Source: Cladorhizidae sp. MBARI D1340-BT2
Taxonomy: Eukaryota > Porifera > Demospongiae > Poecilosclerida > Cladorhizidae
Reading direction: 5' to 3'
Assembly: GCA_028752905.1 (NCBI GenBank)
Contig: JAQNBH010000251.1
Span: 704,501-768,500, forward strand
Length of the DNA stretch: 64,000 nt
The stretch's first letter is position 1, and each line of letters begins with the position of its first letter. Below, one piece after another: positions 23,201-36,274 of this stretch. Below the pieces are notes generated by a model, which saw only the letters and a program-made list of their open reading frames with translations, made no database searches and had not been told where the DNA came from. Both the position numbers and the translations under genes were made by a program.

Positions 23201-26200
23201 ATTTGCCCTAATTTGGTCTATATGTTTCTCATTTTCCCCCCAAAAATCTTGTTTTTTTGCCGTAAAGCTCATAACTGTTCTACACTTTACCCAAAAAAGA
23301 TAATTTTTATATCACCGGATAGCCCTTCTAATTATCTGTCTTTTGTATGTGCCAAAAGTTTGAGTACTCTAAGTATTAGCAAGTTATGACGATTTGAATT
23401 GGTAAGGTTTGCGATATTTCCTGGCGTTTTCCAGTTGCCAAAGCGGTGGCCTGCCAGTGAAAAACCACTACATTTATTGATAATCTGTTGATATGTTGCA
23501 GATAAGGGCCTTCTCTATCAGTTGACAAAATCTGGGACTTTGGTCTTGTTAATTAGGGCAGTTATGAATTGTACTCTTACTTGATGGTAAACATGTTAGC
23601 TTCGTAGATTATCCACACTTCACTGAATAGACTTGATGTATAGCTATTAAGATAGGACTCTCTAAGTGCTCTCTCTTGATACCAAACATCCATATATTCT
23701 GCACCCTTCACTGTAATGGACTTGCAAGATAGGTATCTCTCAGTGTTCTCTATCTTGTGCTAAACATGTTAGCTTCATAGATTCTCTACACTTCAATTAA
23801 TAGACTTGATATATAGCTCTAAAGGTAGGCCTCTCTCTGTTCTCTCTCTTGATACCAAACATCCGTATATTCTGCATACTTCACAGTAATGGACTTGATA
23901 GAATCACAAGATAGGTTTCTCTCTGCTCTCTCTTGATGCTAAATATGTTAGCTTCATGGATTCTCCAAACTTCATTGATATATAGCTATTAAGACAGGTC
24001 TCTCTCTGTGCTCTCTGTTGATACCAAAAACCCATTTATTATGCATACTTCACTGTAATGGACTTGATATGACTCGAATTATAGGTTTCTCTATGTGTTC
24101 TCTATCTTGATGCTAGACAGGTTAGCTTCATAGATTCTCCACACTTCACTGAATAAACTTGATATATAGCTATTAAGATTGGTCTCTCCCTGTGCTCTCT
24201 GTTGATATCAAACATCCATTATATTCTGCAAACTTCACTGTAATGGACTTGATATGATTCGAATGATAGGTTTCATTATGTGTTCTCTATCTTGATATTT
24301 GCCCTAATTTGGTCTATATGTTTCTCATTTTCCCCCCAAAAATCTTGTTTTTTTGCCGTAAAGCTCATAACTGTTCTACACTTTACCCAAAAAAGATAAT
24401 TTTTATATCACCGGATAGCCCTTCTAATTATCTGTCTTTTGTATGTGCCAAAAGTTTGAGTACTCTAAGTATTAGCAAGTTATGACGATTTGAATTGGTA
24501 AGGTTTGCGATATTTCCTGGCGTTTTCCAGTTGCCAAAGCGGTGGCCTGCCAGTGAAAAACCACTACATTTATTGATAATCTGTTGATATGTTGCAGATA
24601 AGGGCCTTCTCTATCAGTTGACAAAATCTGGGACTTTGGTCTTGTTAATTAGGGCAGTTATGAATTGTACTCTTACTTGATGGTAAACATGTTAGCTTCG
24701 TAGATTATCCACACTTCACTGAATAGACTTGATGTATAGCTATTAAGATAGGACTCTCTAAGTGCTCTCTCTTGATACCAAACATCCATATATTCTGCAC
24801 CCTTCACTGTAATGGACTTGCAAGATAGGTATCTCTCAGTGTTCTCTATCTTGTGCTAAACATGTTAGCTTCATAGATTCTCTACACTTCAATTAATAGA
24901 CTTGATATATAGCTCTAAAGGTAGGCCTCTCTCTGTTCTCTCTCTTGATACCAAACATCCATATATTCTGCATACTTCACAGTAATGGACTTGATAGAAT
25001 CACAAGATAGGTTTCTCTCTGCTCTCTCTTGATGCTAAATATGTTAGCTTCATGGATTCTCCAAACTTCATTGATATATAGCTATTAAGACAGGTCTCTC
25101 TCTGTGCTCTCTGTTGATACCAAAAACCCATTTATTATGCATACTTCACTGTAATGGACTTGATATGACTCGAATTATAGGTTTCTCTATGTGTTCTCTA
25201 TCTTGATGCTAGACAGGTTAGCTTCATAGATTCTCCACACTTCACTGAATAAACTTGATATATAGCTATTAAGATTGGTCTCTCCCTGTGCTCTCTGTTG
25301 ATATCAAACATCCATAATATTCTGCAAACTTCACTGTAATGGACTTGATATGATTCGAATGATAGGTTTCATTATGTGTTCTCTATCTTGATATTTGCCC
25401 TAATTTGGTCTATATGTTTCTCATTTTCCCCCCAAAAATCTTGTTTTTTTGCCGTAAAGCTCATAACTGTTCTACACTTTACCCAAAAAAGATAATTTTT
25501 ATATCACCGGATAGCCCTTCTAATTATCTGTCTTTTGTACGTGCCACATTTTTGAGTACTCTAAGTATTAGCAAGTTATGACGATTTGAAGTGGTAAGGT
25601 TTGCGATATTTCCTGGCGTTTTCCAGTTGCCAAAGCGGTGGCCTGCCAGTGAAAAACCACTACATTTATTGATAATCTGTTGATATGTTGCAGATAAGGG
25701 CCTTCTCTATCAGTTGACAAAATCTGGGACTTTGGTCTTGTTAATTAGGGCAGTTATGAATTGTACTCTTACTTGATGGTAAACATGTTAGCTTCGTAGA
25801 TTATCCACACTTCACTGAATAGACTTGATGTATAGCTATTAAGATAGGACTCTCTAAGTGCTCTCTCTTGATACCAAACATCCATATATTCTGCACCCTT
25901 CACTGTAATGGACTTGCAAGATAGGTATCTCTCAGTGTTCTCTATCTTGTGCTAAACATGTTAGCTTCATAGATTCTCTACACTTCAATTAATAGACTTG
26001 ATATATAGCTCTAAAGGTAGGCCTCTCTCTGTTCTCTCTCTTGATACCAAACATCCGTATATTCTGCATACTTCACAGTAATGGACTTGATAGAATCACA
26101 AGATAGGTTTCTCTCTGCTCTCTCTTGATGCTAAATATGTTAGCTTCATGGATTCTCCAAACTTCATTGATATATAGCTATTAAGACAGGTCTCTCTCTG

Positions 26201-26860
26201 TGCTCTCTGTTGATACCAAAAACCCATTTATTATGCATACTTCACTGTAATGGACTTGATATGACTCGAATGATAGGTTTCTCTATGTGTTCTCTATCTT
26301 GATGCTAGACAGGTTAGCTTCATAGATTCTCCACACTTCACTGAATAAACTTGATATATAGCTATTAAGATTGGTCTCTCCCTGTGCTCTCTGTTGATAT
26401 CAAACATCCATTATATTCTGCAAACTTCACTGTAATGGACTTGATATGATTCGAATGATAGGTTTCATTATGTGTTCTCTATCTTGATATTTGCCCTAAT
26501 TTGGTCTATATGTTTCTCATTTTCCCCCCAAAAATCTTGTTTTTTTGCCGTAAAGCTCATAACTGTTCTACACTTTACCCAAAAAAGATAATTTTTATAT
26601 CACCGGATAGCCCTTCTAATTATCTGTCTTTTGTATGTGCCAAAAGTTTGAGTACTCTAAGTATTAGCAAGTTATGGTGATTTGAAGTGGTAAGGTTTGC
26701 GATATTTCCTGGCGTTTTCCAGTTGCCAAAGCGGTGGCCTGCCAGTGAAAAACCACTACATTTATTGATAATCTGTTGACATGTTGCAGATAAGGGCCTT
26801 CTCTATCAGTTTACAAAATCTTGGACATGGTCTTGTTAATTAGGGCAGTTATGAATTGTA
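20287..26860 (+). repeat. Run of six consecutive long units
   Basis: Units 25 (20287-21382), 26 (21383-22477), 27 (22478-23573), 28 (23574-24669), 29 (24670-25765) and 30 (25766-26860). It is the longest stretch without an S unit. Units 25 and 27 share tctgtgttctctgttg and tgacgatttgaattgg. Units 26 and 29 share catccatatattctgcatac, cgaattatagg and cataatattc; unit 28 shares cgaattatagg with them. This is an alternating, imperfect L-L dimer of about 2.19 kb. Unit 30 ends it with private gtttacaaaatcttgg near 26809-26823. Confidence 0.9.
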
Positions 26861-29800
26861 CTCTTACTTGATGCTAAACATGTTAGCTTCGTAGATTATC
26901 CACACTTCACTGAATAGACTTGATGTAAAGCTATTAACATAGGACTCTCTAAGTGCTCTCTCTTGATACAAACATCCATATATTCTGCACACTTCACTGT
27001 AATGGACTTGATATGATTCGAATGATAGGTTTCATTATGTGTTCTCTATCTTGATATTTGCCCTAATTTGGTCTATATGTTTCTCATTTTCCCCCCAAAA
27101 ATCTTGTTTTTTTGCCGTAAAGCTCATAACTTTTCTAAACTTTATCCAAAAAAGATAATTTTTATATCATCGGATAGCCCTTCTAATTATCTGTCTTTTA
27201 TACGTGCCACATTTTTGATTACTCTAAGTATTAGCAAGTTATGGCGATTTGAAGTGGTAAGGTTTGCGATATTTCCTGGCGTTTTCCAGTTGCCAAAGCG
27301 GTGGCCTGCCAGTGAAAAACCACTACATTTATTGATAATCTGTTGATATGTTGCAGATAAGGGCCTTCTCTATCAGTTGACAAAATCTGGGACTTTGGTC
27401 TTGTTAATTAGGGCAGTTATGAATTGTACTCTTACTTGATGGTAAACATGTTAGCTTCGTAGATTATCCACACTTCACTGAATAGACTTGATGTATAGCT
27501 ATTAAGATAGGACTCTCTAAGTGCTCTATCTTGATACCAAACATCCATATATTCTGCACACTTCACTGTAATGGACTTGCAAGATAGGTATCTCTCAGTG
27601 TTCTCTATCTTGTGCTAAACATGTTAGCTTCATAGATTCTCTACACTTCAATTAATAGACTTGATATATAGCTCTAAAGGTAGGCCTCTCTCTGTTCTCT
27701 CTCTTGATACCAAACATCCGTATATTCTGCATACTTCACAGTAATGGACTTGATAGAATCACAAGATAGGTTTCTCTCTGCTCTCTCTTGATGCTAAATA
27801 TGTTAGCTTCATGGATTCTCCAAACTTCATTGATATATAGCTATTAAGACAGGTCTCTCTCTGTGCTCTCTGTTGATACCAAAAAAACATTTATTATGCA
27901 TACTTCACTGTAATGGACTTGATATGACTCGAATGATAGGTTTCTCTATGTGTTCTCTATCTTGATGCTAGACAGGTTAGCTTCATAGATTCTCCACACT
28001 TCACTGAATAAACTTGATATATAGCTATTAAGATTGGTCTCTCCCTGTGCTCTCTGTTGATATCAAACATCCATTATATTCTGCAAACTTCACTGTAATG
28101 GACTTGATATGATTCGAATGATAGGTTTCATTATGTGTTCTCTATCTTGATATTTGCCCTAATTTGGTCTATATGTTTCTCATTTTCCCCCCAAAAATCT
28201 TGTTTTTTTGCCGTAAAGCTCATAACTATTCTACACTTTACCCAAAAAAGATAATTTTTATATCACCGGATAGCCCTTCTAATTATCTGTCTTTTGTACG
28301 TGCCAAAAGTTTGAGTACTCTAAGTATTAGCAAGTTATGGTGATTTGAAGTGGTAAGGTTTGCGATATTTCCTGGCGTTTTCCAGTTGCCAAAGCGGTGG
28401 CCTGCCAGTGAAAAACCACTACATTTATTGATAATCTGTTGACATGTTGCAGATAAGGGCCTTCTCTATCAGTTGACAAAATCTGGGACATGGTCTTGTT
28501 AATTAGGGCAGTTATGAATTGTACTCTTACTTGATGCTAAACATGTTAGCTTCGTAGATTATCCACACTTCACTGAATAGACTTGATGTAAAGCTATTAA
28601 CATAGGACTCTCTAAGTGCTCTCTCTTGATACAAACATCCATATATTCTGCACACTTCACTGTAATGGACTTGATATGATTCGAATGATAGGTTTCATTA
28701 TGTGTTCTCTATCTTGATATTTGCCCTAATTTGGTCTATATGTTTCTCATTTTCCCCCCAAAAATCTTGTTTTTTTGCCGTAAAGCTCATAACTGTTTTA
28801 CACTTTACCCAAAAAAGATAATTTTTATATCACCGGATAGCCCTTCTAATTATCTGTCTTTTGTACGTGCCAAAAGTTTGAGTACTCTAAGTATTAGCAA
28901 GTTATGGTGATTTGAAGTGGTAAGGTTTGCGATATTTCCTGGCGTTTTCCAGTTGCCAAACGGTGGCCTGCCAGTGAAAAACCACTACATTTATTGGTAA
29001 TCTGTTGACATGTTGCAGATAAGGGCCTTCTCTATCAGTTGACAAAATCTGGGACTTTGGTCTTGTTAATTAGGGCAGTTATGAATTGTACTCTTACTTG
29101 ATGGTAAACATGTTAGCTTCGTAGATTATCCACACTTCACTGAATAGACTTGATGTATAGCTATTAAGATAGGACTCTCTAAGTGCTCTATCTTGATACC
29201 AAACATCCATATATTCTGCACACTTCACTGTAATGGACTTGCAAGATAGGTATCTCTCAGTGTTCTCTATCTTGTGCTAAACATGTTAGCTTCATAGATT
29301 CTCTACACTTCAATTAATAGACTTGATATATAGCTCTAAAGGTAGGCCTCTCTCTGTTCTCTCTCTTGATACCAAACATCCGTATATTCTGCATACTTCA
29401 CAGTAATGGACTTGATAGAATCACAAGATAGGTTTCTCTCTGCTCTCTCTTGATGCTAAATATGTTAGCTTCATGGATTCTCCAAACTTCATTGATATAT
29501 AGCTATTAAGACAGGTCTCTCTCTGTGCTCTCTGTTGATACCAAAAACCCATTTATTATGCATACTTCACTGTAATGGACTTGATATGACTCGAATGATA
29601 GGTTTCTCTATGTGTTCTCTATCTTGATGCTAGACAGGTTAGCTTCATAGATTCTCCACACTTCACTGAATAAACTTGATATATATACCTATTAAGATTG
29701 GTCTCTCCCTGTGCTCTCTGTTGATATCAAACATCCATTATATTCTGCAAACTTCACTGTAATGGACTTGATATGATTCGAATGATAGGTTTCATTATGT

Positions 29801-31283
29801 GTTCTCTATCTTGATATTTGCCCTAATTTGGTCTATATGTTTCTCATTTTCCCCCCAAAAATCTTGTTTTTTTGCCGTAAAGCTCATAACTGTTCTACAC
29901 TTTACCCAAAAAGATAATTTTTATATCACCGGATAGCCCTTCTAATTATCTGTCTTTTGTACGTGCCAAAAGTTTGAGTACTCTAAGTATTAGCAAGTTA
30001 TGGTGATTTGAAGTGGTAAGGTTTGCGATATTTCCTGGCGTTTTCCAGTTGCCAAACGGTGGCCTGCCAGTGAAAAACCACTACATTTATTGATAATCTG
30101 TTGACATGTTGCAGATAAGGGCCTTCTCTATCAGTTGACAAAATCTGGGACTTTGGTCTTGTTAATTAGGGCAGTTATGAATTGTACTCTTACTTGATGG
30201 TAAACATGTTAGCTTCGTAGATTATCCACACTTCACTGAATAGACTTGATGTATAGCTATTAAGATAGGACTCTCTAAGTGCTCTATCTTGATACCAAAC
30301 ATCCATATATTCTGCACACTTCACTGTAATGGACTTGCAAGATAGGTATCTCTCAGTGTTCTCTATCTTGTGCTAAACATGTTAGCTTCATAGATTCTCT
30401 ACACTTCAATTAATAGACTTGATATATAGCTCTAAAGGTAGGCCTCTCTCTGTTCTCTCTCTTGATACCAAACATCCGTATATTCTGCATACTTCACAGT
30501 AATGGACTTGATAGAATCACAAGATAGGTTTCTCTCTGCTCTCTCTTGATGCTAAATATGTTAGCTTCATGGATTCTCCAAACTTCATTGATATATAGCT
30601 ATTAAGACAGGTCTCTCTCTGTGCTCTCTGTTGATACCAAAAACCCATTTATTATGCATACTTCACTGTAATGGACTTGATATGACTCGAATGATAGGTT
30701 TCTCTATGTGTTCTCTATCTTGATGCTAGACAGGTTAGCTTCATAGATTCTCCACACTTCACTGAATAAACTTGATATATATACCTATTAAGATTGGTCT
30801 CTCCCTGTGCTCTCTGTTGATATCAAACATCCATTATATTCTGCAAACTTCACTGTAATGGACTTGATATGATTCGAATGATAGGTTTCATTATGTGTTC
30901 TCTATCTTGATATTTGCCCTAATTTGGTCTATATGTTTCTCATTTTCCCCCCAAAAATCTTGTTTTTTTGCCGTAAAGCTCATAACTGTTCTACACTTTA
31001 CCCAAAAAAGATAATTTTTATATCACCGGATAGCCCTTCTAATTATCTGTCTTTTGTACGTGCCAAAAGTTTGAGTACTCTAAGTATTAGCAAGTTATGG
31101 TGATTTGAAGTGGTAAGGTTTGCGATATTTCCTGGCGTTTTCCAGTTGCCAAAGCGGTGGCCTGCCAGTGAAAAACCACTACATTTATTGATAATCTGTT
31201 GACATGTTGCAGATAAGGGCCTTCTCTATCAGTTGACAAAATCTGGGACATGGTCTTGTTAATTAGGGCAGTTATGAATTGTA
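26861..31283 (+). repeat. 4.4-kb higher-order repeat S-L-S-L-L, copy 1
   Basis: Units 31 (26861-27428, S-alpha), 32 (27429-28523, L with aactattctac), 33 (28524-29090, S-beta with private gttttacac and ttggtaatc), 34 (29091-30186, L) and 35 (30187-31283, L). Units 34 and 35 carry the 2-bp insertion atatatacctatt. Unit 34 also lost one A (acccaaaaagata). Unit 31 has private ttttatacg and gattactc. Position 5 differs from later copies: it keeps T7 and has the atatatacc insertion. Confidence 0.93.
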
Positions 31284-34200
31284 CTCTTACTTGATGCTAA
31301 ACATGTTAGCTTCGTAGATTATCCACACTTCACTGAATAGACTTGATGTAAAGCTATTAACATAGGACTCTCTAAGTGCTCTCTCTTGATACAAACATCC
31401 ATATATTCTGCACACTTCACTGTAATGGACTTGATATGATTCGAATGATAGGTTTCATTATGTGTTCTCTATCTTGATATTTGCCCTAATTTGGTCTATA
31501 TGTTTCTCATTTACCCCCCAAAAATCTTGTTTTTTTGCCGTAAAGCTCATAACTTTTCTAAACTTTATACAAAAAAGATAATTTTTATATCATCGGATAG
31601 CCCTTCTAATTATCTGTCTTTTGTACGTGCCACATTTTTGAGTACTCTAAGTATTAGCAAGTTATGGCGATTTGAAGTGGTAAGGTTTGCGATATTTCCT
31701 GGCGTTTTCCAGTTGCCAAAGCGGTGGCCTGCCAGTGAAAAACCACTACATTTATTGATAATCTGTTGATATGTTGCAGATAAGGGCCTTCTCTATCAGT
31801 TGACAAAATCTGGGACTTTGGTCTTGTTAATTAGGGCAGTTATGAATTGTACTCTTACTTGATGGTAAACATGTTAGCTTCGTAGATTATCCACACTTCA
31901 CTGAATAGACTTGATGTATAGCTATTAAGATAGGACTCTCTAAGTGCTCTATCTTGATACCAAACATCCATATATTCTGCACACTTCACTGTAATGGACT
32001 TGCAAGATAGGTATCTCTCAGTGTTCTCTATCTTGTGCTAAACATGTTAGCTTCATAGATTCTCTACACTTCAATTAATAGACTTGATATATAGCTCTAA
32101 AGGTAGGCCTCTCTCTGTTCTCTCTCTTGATACCAAACATCCGTATATTCTGCATACTTCACAGTAATGGACTTGATAGAATCACAAGATAGGTTTCTCT
32201 CTGCTCTCTCTTGATGCTAAATATGTTAGCTTCATGGATTCTCCAAACTTCATTGATATATAGCTATTAAGACAGGTCTCTCTCTGTGCTCTCTGTTGAT
32301 ACCAAAAAAACATTTATTATGCATACTTCACTGTAATGGACTTGATATGACTCGAATGATAGGTTTCTCTATGTGTTCTCTATCTTGATGCTAGACAGGT
32401 TAGCTTCATAGATTCTCCACACTTCACTGAATAAACTTGATATATAGCTATTAAGATTGGTCTCTCCCTGTGCTCTCTGTTGATATCAAACATCCATTAT
32501 ATTCTGCAAACTTCACTGTAATGGACTTGATATGATTCGAATGATAGGTTTCATTATGTGTTCTCTATCTTGATATTTGCCCTAATTTGGTCTATATGTT
32601 TCTCATTTTCCCCCCAAAAATCTTGTTTTTTTGCCGTAAAGCTCATAACTATTCTACACTTTACCCAAAAAAGATAATTTTTATATCACCGGATAGCCCT
32701 TCTAATTATCTGTCTTTTGTACGTGCCAAAAGTTTGAGTACTCTAAGTATTAGCAAGTTATGGTGATTTGAAGTGGTAAGGTTTGCGATATTTCCTGGCG
32801 TTTTCCAGTTGCCAAAGCGGTGGCCTGCCAGTGAAAAACCACTACATTTATTGATAATCTGTTGACATGTTGCAGATAAGGGCCTTCTCTATCAGTTGAC
32901 AAAATCTGGGACATGGTCTTGTTAATTAGGGCAGTTATGAATTGTACTCTTACTTGATGCTAAACATGTTAGCTTCGTAGATTATCCACACTTCACTGAA
33001 TAGACTTGATGTAAAGCTATTAACATAGGACTCTCTAAGTGCTCTCTCTTGATACAAACATCCATATATTCTGCACACTTCACTGTAATGGACTTGATAT
33101 GATTCGAATGATAGGTTTCATTATGTGTTCTCTATCTTGATATTTGCCCTAATTTGGTCTATATGTTTCTCATTTTCCCCCCAAAAATCTTGTTTTTTTG
33201 CCGTAAAGCTCATAACTGTTCTACACTTTACCCAAAAAAGATAATTTTTATATCACCGGATAGCCCTTCTAATTATCTGTCTTTTGTACGTGCCAAAAGT
33301 TTGAGTACTCTAAGTATTAGCAAGTTATGGTGATTTGAAGTGGTAAGGTTTGCGATATTTCCTGGCGTTTTCCAGTTGCCAAACGGTGGCCTGCCAGTGA
33401 AAAACCACTACATTTATTGATAATCTGTTGACATGTTGCAGATAAGGGCCTTCTCTATCAGTTGACAAAATCTGGGACTTTGGTCTTGTTAATTAGGGCA
33501 GTTATGAATTGTACTCTTACTTGATGGTAAACATGTTAGCTTCGTAGATTATCCACACTTCACTGAATAGACTTGATGTATAGCTATTAAGATAGGACTC
33601 TCTAAGTGCTCTATCTTGATACCAAACATCCATATATTCTGCACACTTCACTGTAATGGACTTGCAAGATAGGTATCTCTCAGTGTTCTCTATCTTGTGC
33701 TAAACATGTTAGCTTCATAGATTCTCTACACTTCAATTAATAGACTTGATATATAGCTCTAAAGGTAGGCCTCTCTCTGTTCTCTCTCTTGATACCAAAC
33801 ATCCGTATATTCTGCATACTTCACAGTAATGGACTTGATAGAATCACAAGATAGGTTTCTCTCTGCTCTCTCTTGATGCTAAATATGTTAGCTTCATGGA
33901 TTCTCCAAACTTCATTGATATATAGCTATTAAGACAGGTCTCTCTCTGTGCTCTCTGTTGATACCAAAAACCCATTTATTATGCATACTTCACTGTAATG
34001 GACTTGATATGACTCGAATGATAGGTTTCTCTATGTGTTCTCTATCTTGATGCTAGACAGGTTAGCTTCATAGATTCTCCACACTTCACTGAATAAACTT
34101 GATATATATACCTATTAAGATTGGTCTCTCCCTGTGCTCTCTGTTGATATCAAACATCCATTATATTCTGCAAACTTCACTGTAATGGACTTGATATGAT

Positions 34201-35707
34201 TCGAATGATAGGTTTCATTATGTGTTCTCTATCTTGATATTTGCCCTAATTTGGTCTATATGTTTCTCATTTTCCCCCCAAAAATCTTGTTTTTTTGCCG
34301 TAAAGCTCATAACTGTTCTACACTTTACCCAAAAAAGATAATTTTTATATCACCGGATAGCCCTTCTAATTATCTGTCTTTTGTACGTGCCAAAAGTTTG
34401 AGTACTCTAAGTATTAGCAAGTTATGGTGATTTGAAGTGGTAAGGTTTGCGATATTTCCTGGCGTTTTCCAGTTGCCAAAGCGGTGGCCTGCCAGTGAAA
34501 AACCACTACATTTATTGATAATCTGTTGACATGTTGCAGATAAGGGCCTTCTCTATCAGTTGACAAAATCTGGGACTTTGGTCTTGTTAATTAGGGCAGT
34601 TATGAATTGTACTCTTACTTGATGGTAAACATGTTAGCTTCGTAGATTATCCACACTTCACTGAATAGACTTGATGTATAGCTATTAAGATAGGACTCTC
34701 TAAGTGCTCTATCTTGATACCAAACATCCATATATTCTGCACACTTCACTGTAATGGACTTGCAAGATAGGTATCTCTCAGTGTTCTCTATCTTGTGCTA
34801 AACATGTTAGCTTCATAGATTCTCTACACTTCAATTAATAGACTTGATATATAGCTCTAAAGGTAGGCCTCTCTCTGTTCTCTCTCTTGATACCAAACAT
34901 CCGTATATTCTGCATACTTCACAGTAATGGACTTGATAGAATCACAAGATAGGTTTCTCTCTGCTCTCTCTTGATGCTAAATATGTTAGCTTCATGGATT
35001 CTCCAAACTTCATTGATATATAGCTATTAAGACAGGTCTCTCTCTGTGCTCTCTGTTGATACCAAAAACCCATTTATTATGCATACTTCACTGTAATGGA
35101 CTTGATATGACTCGAATGATAGGTTTCTCTATGTGTTCTCTATCTTGATGCTAGACAGGTTAGCTTCATAGATTCTCCACACTTCACTGAATAAACTTGA
35201 TATATAGCTATTAAGATTGGTCTCTCCCTGTGCTCTCTGTTGATATCAAACATCCATTATATTCTGCAAACTTCACTGTAATGGACTTGATATGATTCGA
35301 ATGATAGGTTTCATTATGTGTTCTCTATCTTGATATTTGCCCTAATTTGGTCTATATGTTTCTCATTTTCCCCCCAAAAATCTTGTTTTTTTTGCCGTAA
35401 AGCTCATAACTGTTCTACACTTTACCCAAAAAAGATAATTTTTATATCACCGGATAGCCCTTCTAATTATCTGTCTTTTGTATGTGCCAAAAGTTTGAGT
35501 ACTCTAAGTATTAGCAAGTTATGGTGATTTGAAGTGGTAAGGTTTGCGATATTTCCTGGCGTTTTCCAGTTGCCAAAGCGGTGGCCTGCCAGTGAAAAAC
35601 CACTACATTTATTGATAATCTGTTGACATGTTGCAGATAAGGGCCTTCTCTATCAGTTGACAAAATCTGGGACATGGTCTTGTTAATTAGGGCAGTTATG
35701 AATTGTA
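31284..35707 (+). repeat. 4.4-kb higher-order repeat S-L-S-L-L, copy 2
   Basis: Units 36 (31284-31851, S-alpha, actttatac, cacatttttg, ttatggcga), 37 (31852-32946, L, aactattc), 38 (32947-33513, S-beta), 39 (33514-34611, L 1098 bp, atatatacc) and 40 (34612-35707, L 1096 bp with a T8 run). This is the first copy with the mature signature at all five positions. Position 2 of copies 1 and 2 shares ccaaaaaaacattt, where later copies have ccaaaaacccattt. Confidence 0.95.
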
Positions 35708-36274
35708 CTCTTACTTGATGCTAAACATGTTAGCTTCGTAGATTATCCACACTTCACTGAATAGACTTGATGTAAAGCTATTAACATAGGACTCTCTAAG
35801 TGCTCTCTCTTGATACAAACATCCATATATTCTGCACACTTCACTGTAATGGACTTGATATGATTCGAATGATAGGTTTCATTATGTGTTCTCTATCTTG
35901 ATATTTGCCCTAATTTGGTCTATATGTTTCTCATTTCCCCCCCAAAAATCTTGTTTTTTTGCCGTAAAGCTCATAACTTTTCTAAACTTTATCCAAAAAA
36001 GATAATTTTTATATCATCGGATAGCCCTTCTAATTATCTGTCTTTTGTACGTGCCAAAAGTTTGAGTACTCTAAGTATTAGTAAGTTATGGTGATTTGAA
36101 GTGGTAAGGTTTGCGATATTTCCTGGCGTTTTCCAGTTGCCAAAGCGGTGGCCTGCCAGTGAAAAACCACTACATTTATTGATAATCTGTTGACATGTTG
36201 CAGATAAGGGCCTTCTCTATCAGTTGACAAAATCTGGGACATGGTCTTGTTAATTAGGGCAGTTATGAATTGTA
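35708..36274 (+). repeat. Short unit S* (gtaagtt type)
   Basis: Unit 41, 567 bp, S-alpha with catcgg, tacgtg, ttagtaagttatgg and gacatgg. It resembles the units at 18058 and 59442 and, like them, is followed by an L unit with cacccttcac. Confidence 0.9.

Noticed and set aside
27068..27346. 92-codon open frame, also at 31491, 39763, 40330, 45849 and 55225
   Set aside because: It starts at TTG in the module of S-alpha units and is open only where ttatggcga replaces ttatggtga (TGA). It recurs because the repeat recurs. There is no recognisable domain and no ATG before codon 4, and homologous units have it closed.
35318..35527. 69-codon open frame, also at 44157, 49676, 52437, 53533, 59052 and 63475
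   Set aside because: It starts at GTG and depends on the T8 run of position-5 type modules. It ends at the tggtga stop. A frame created by a one-base slip in a satellite is not a gene.
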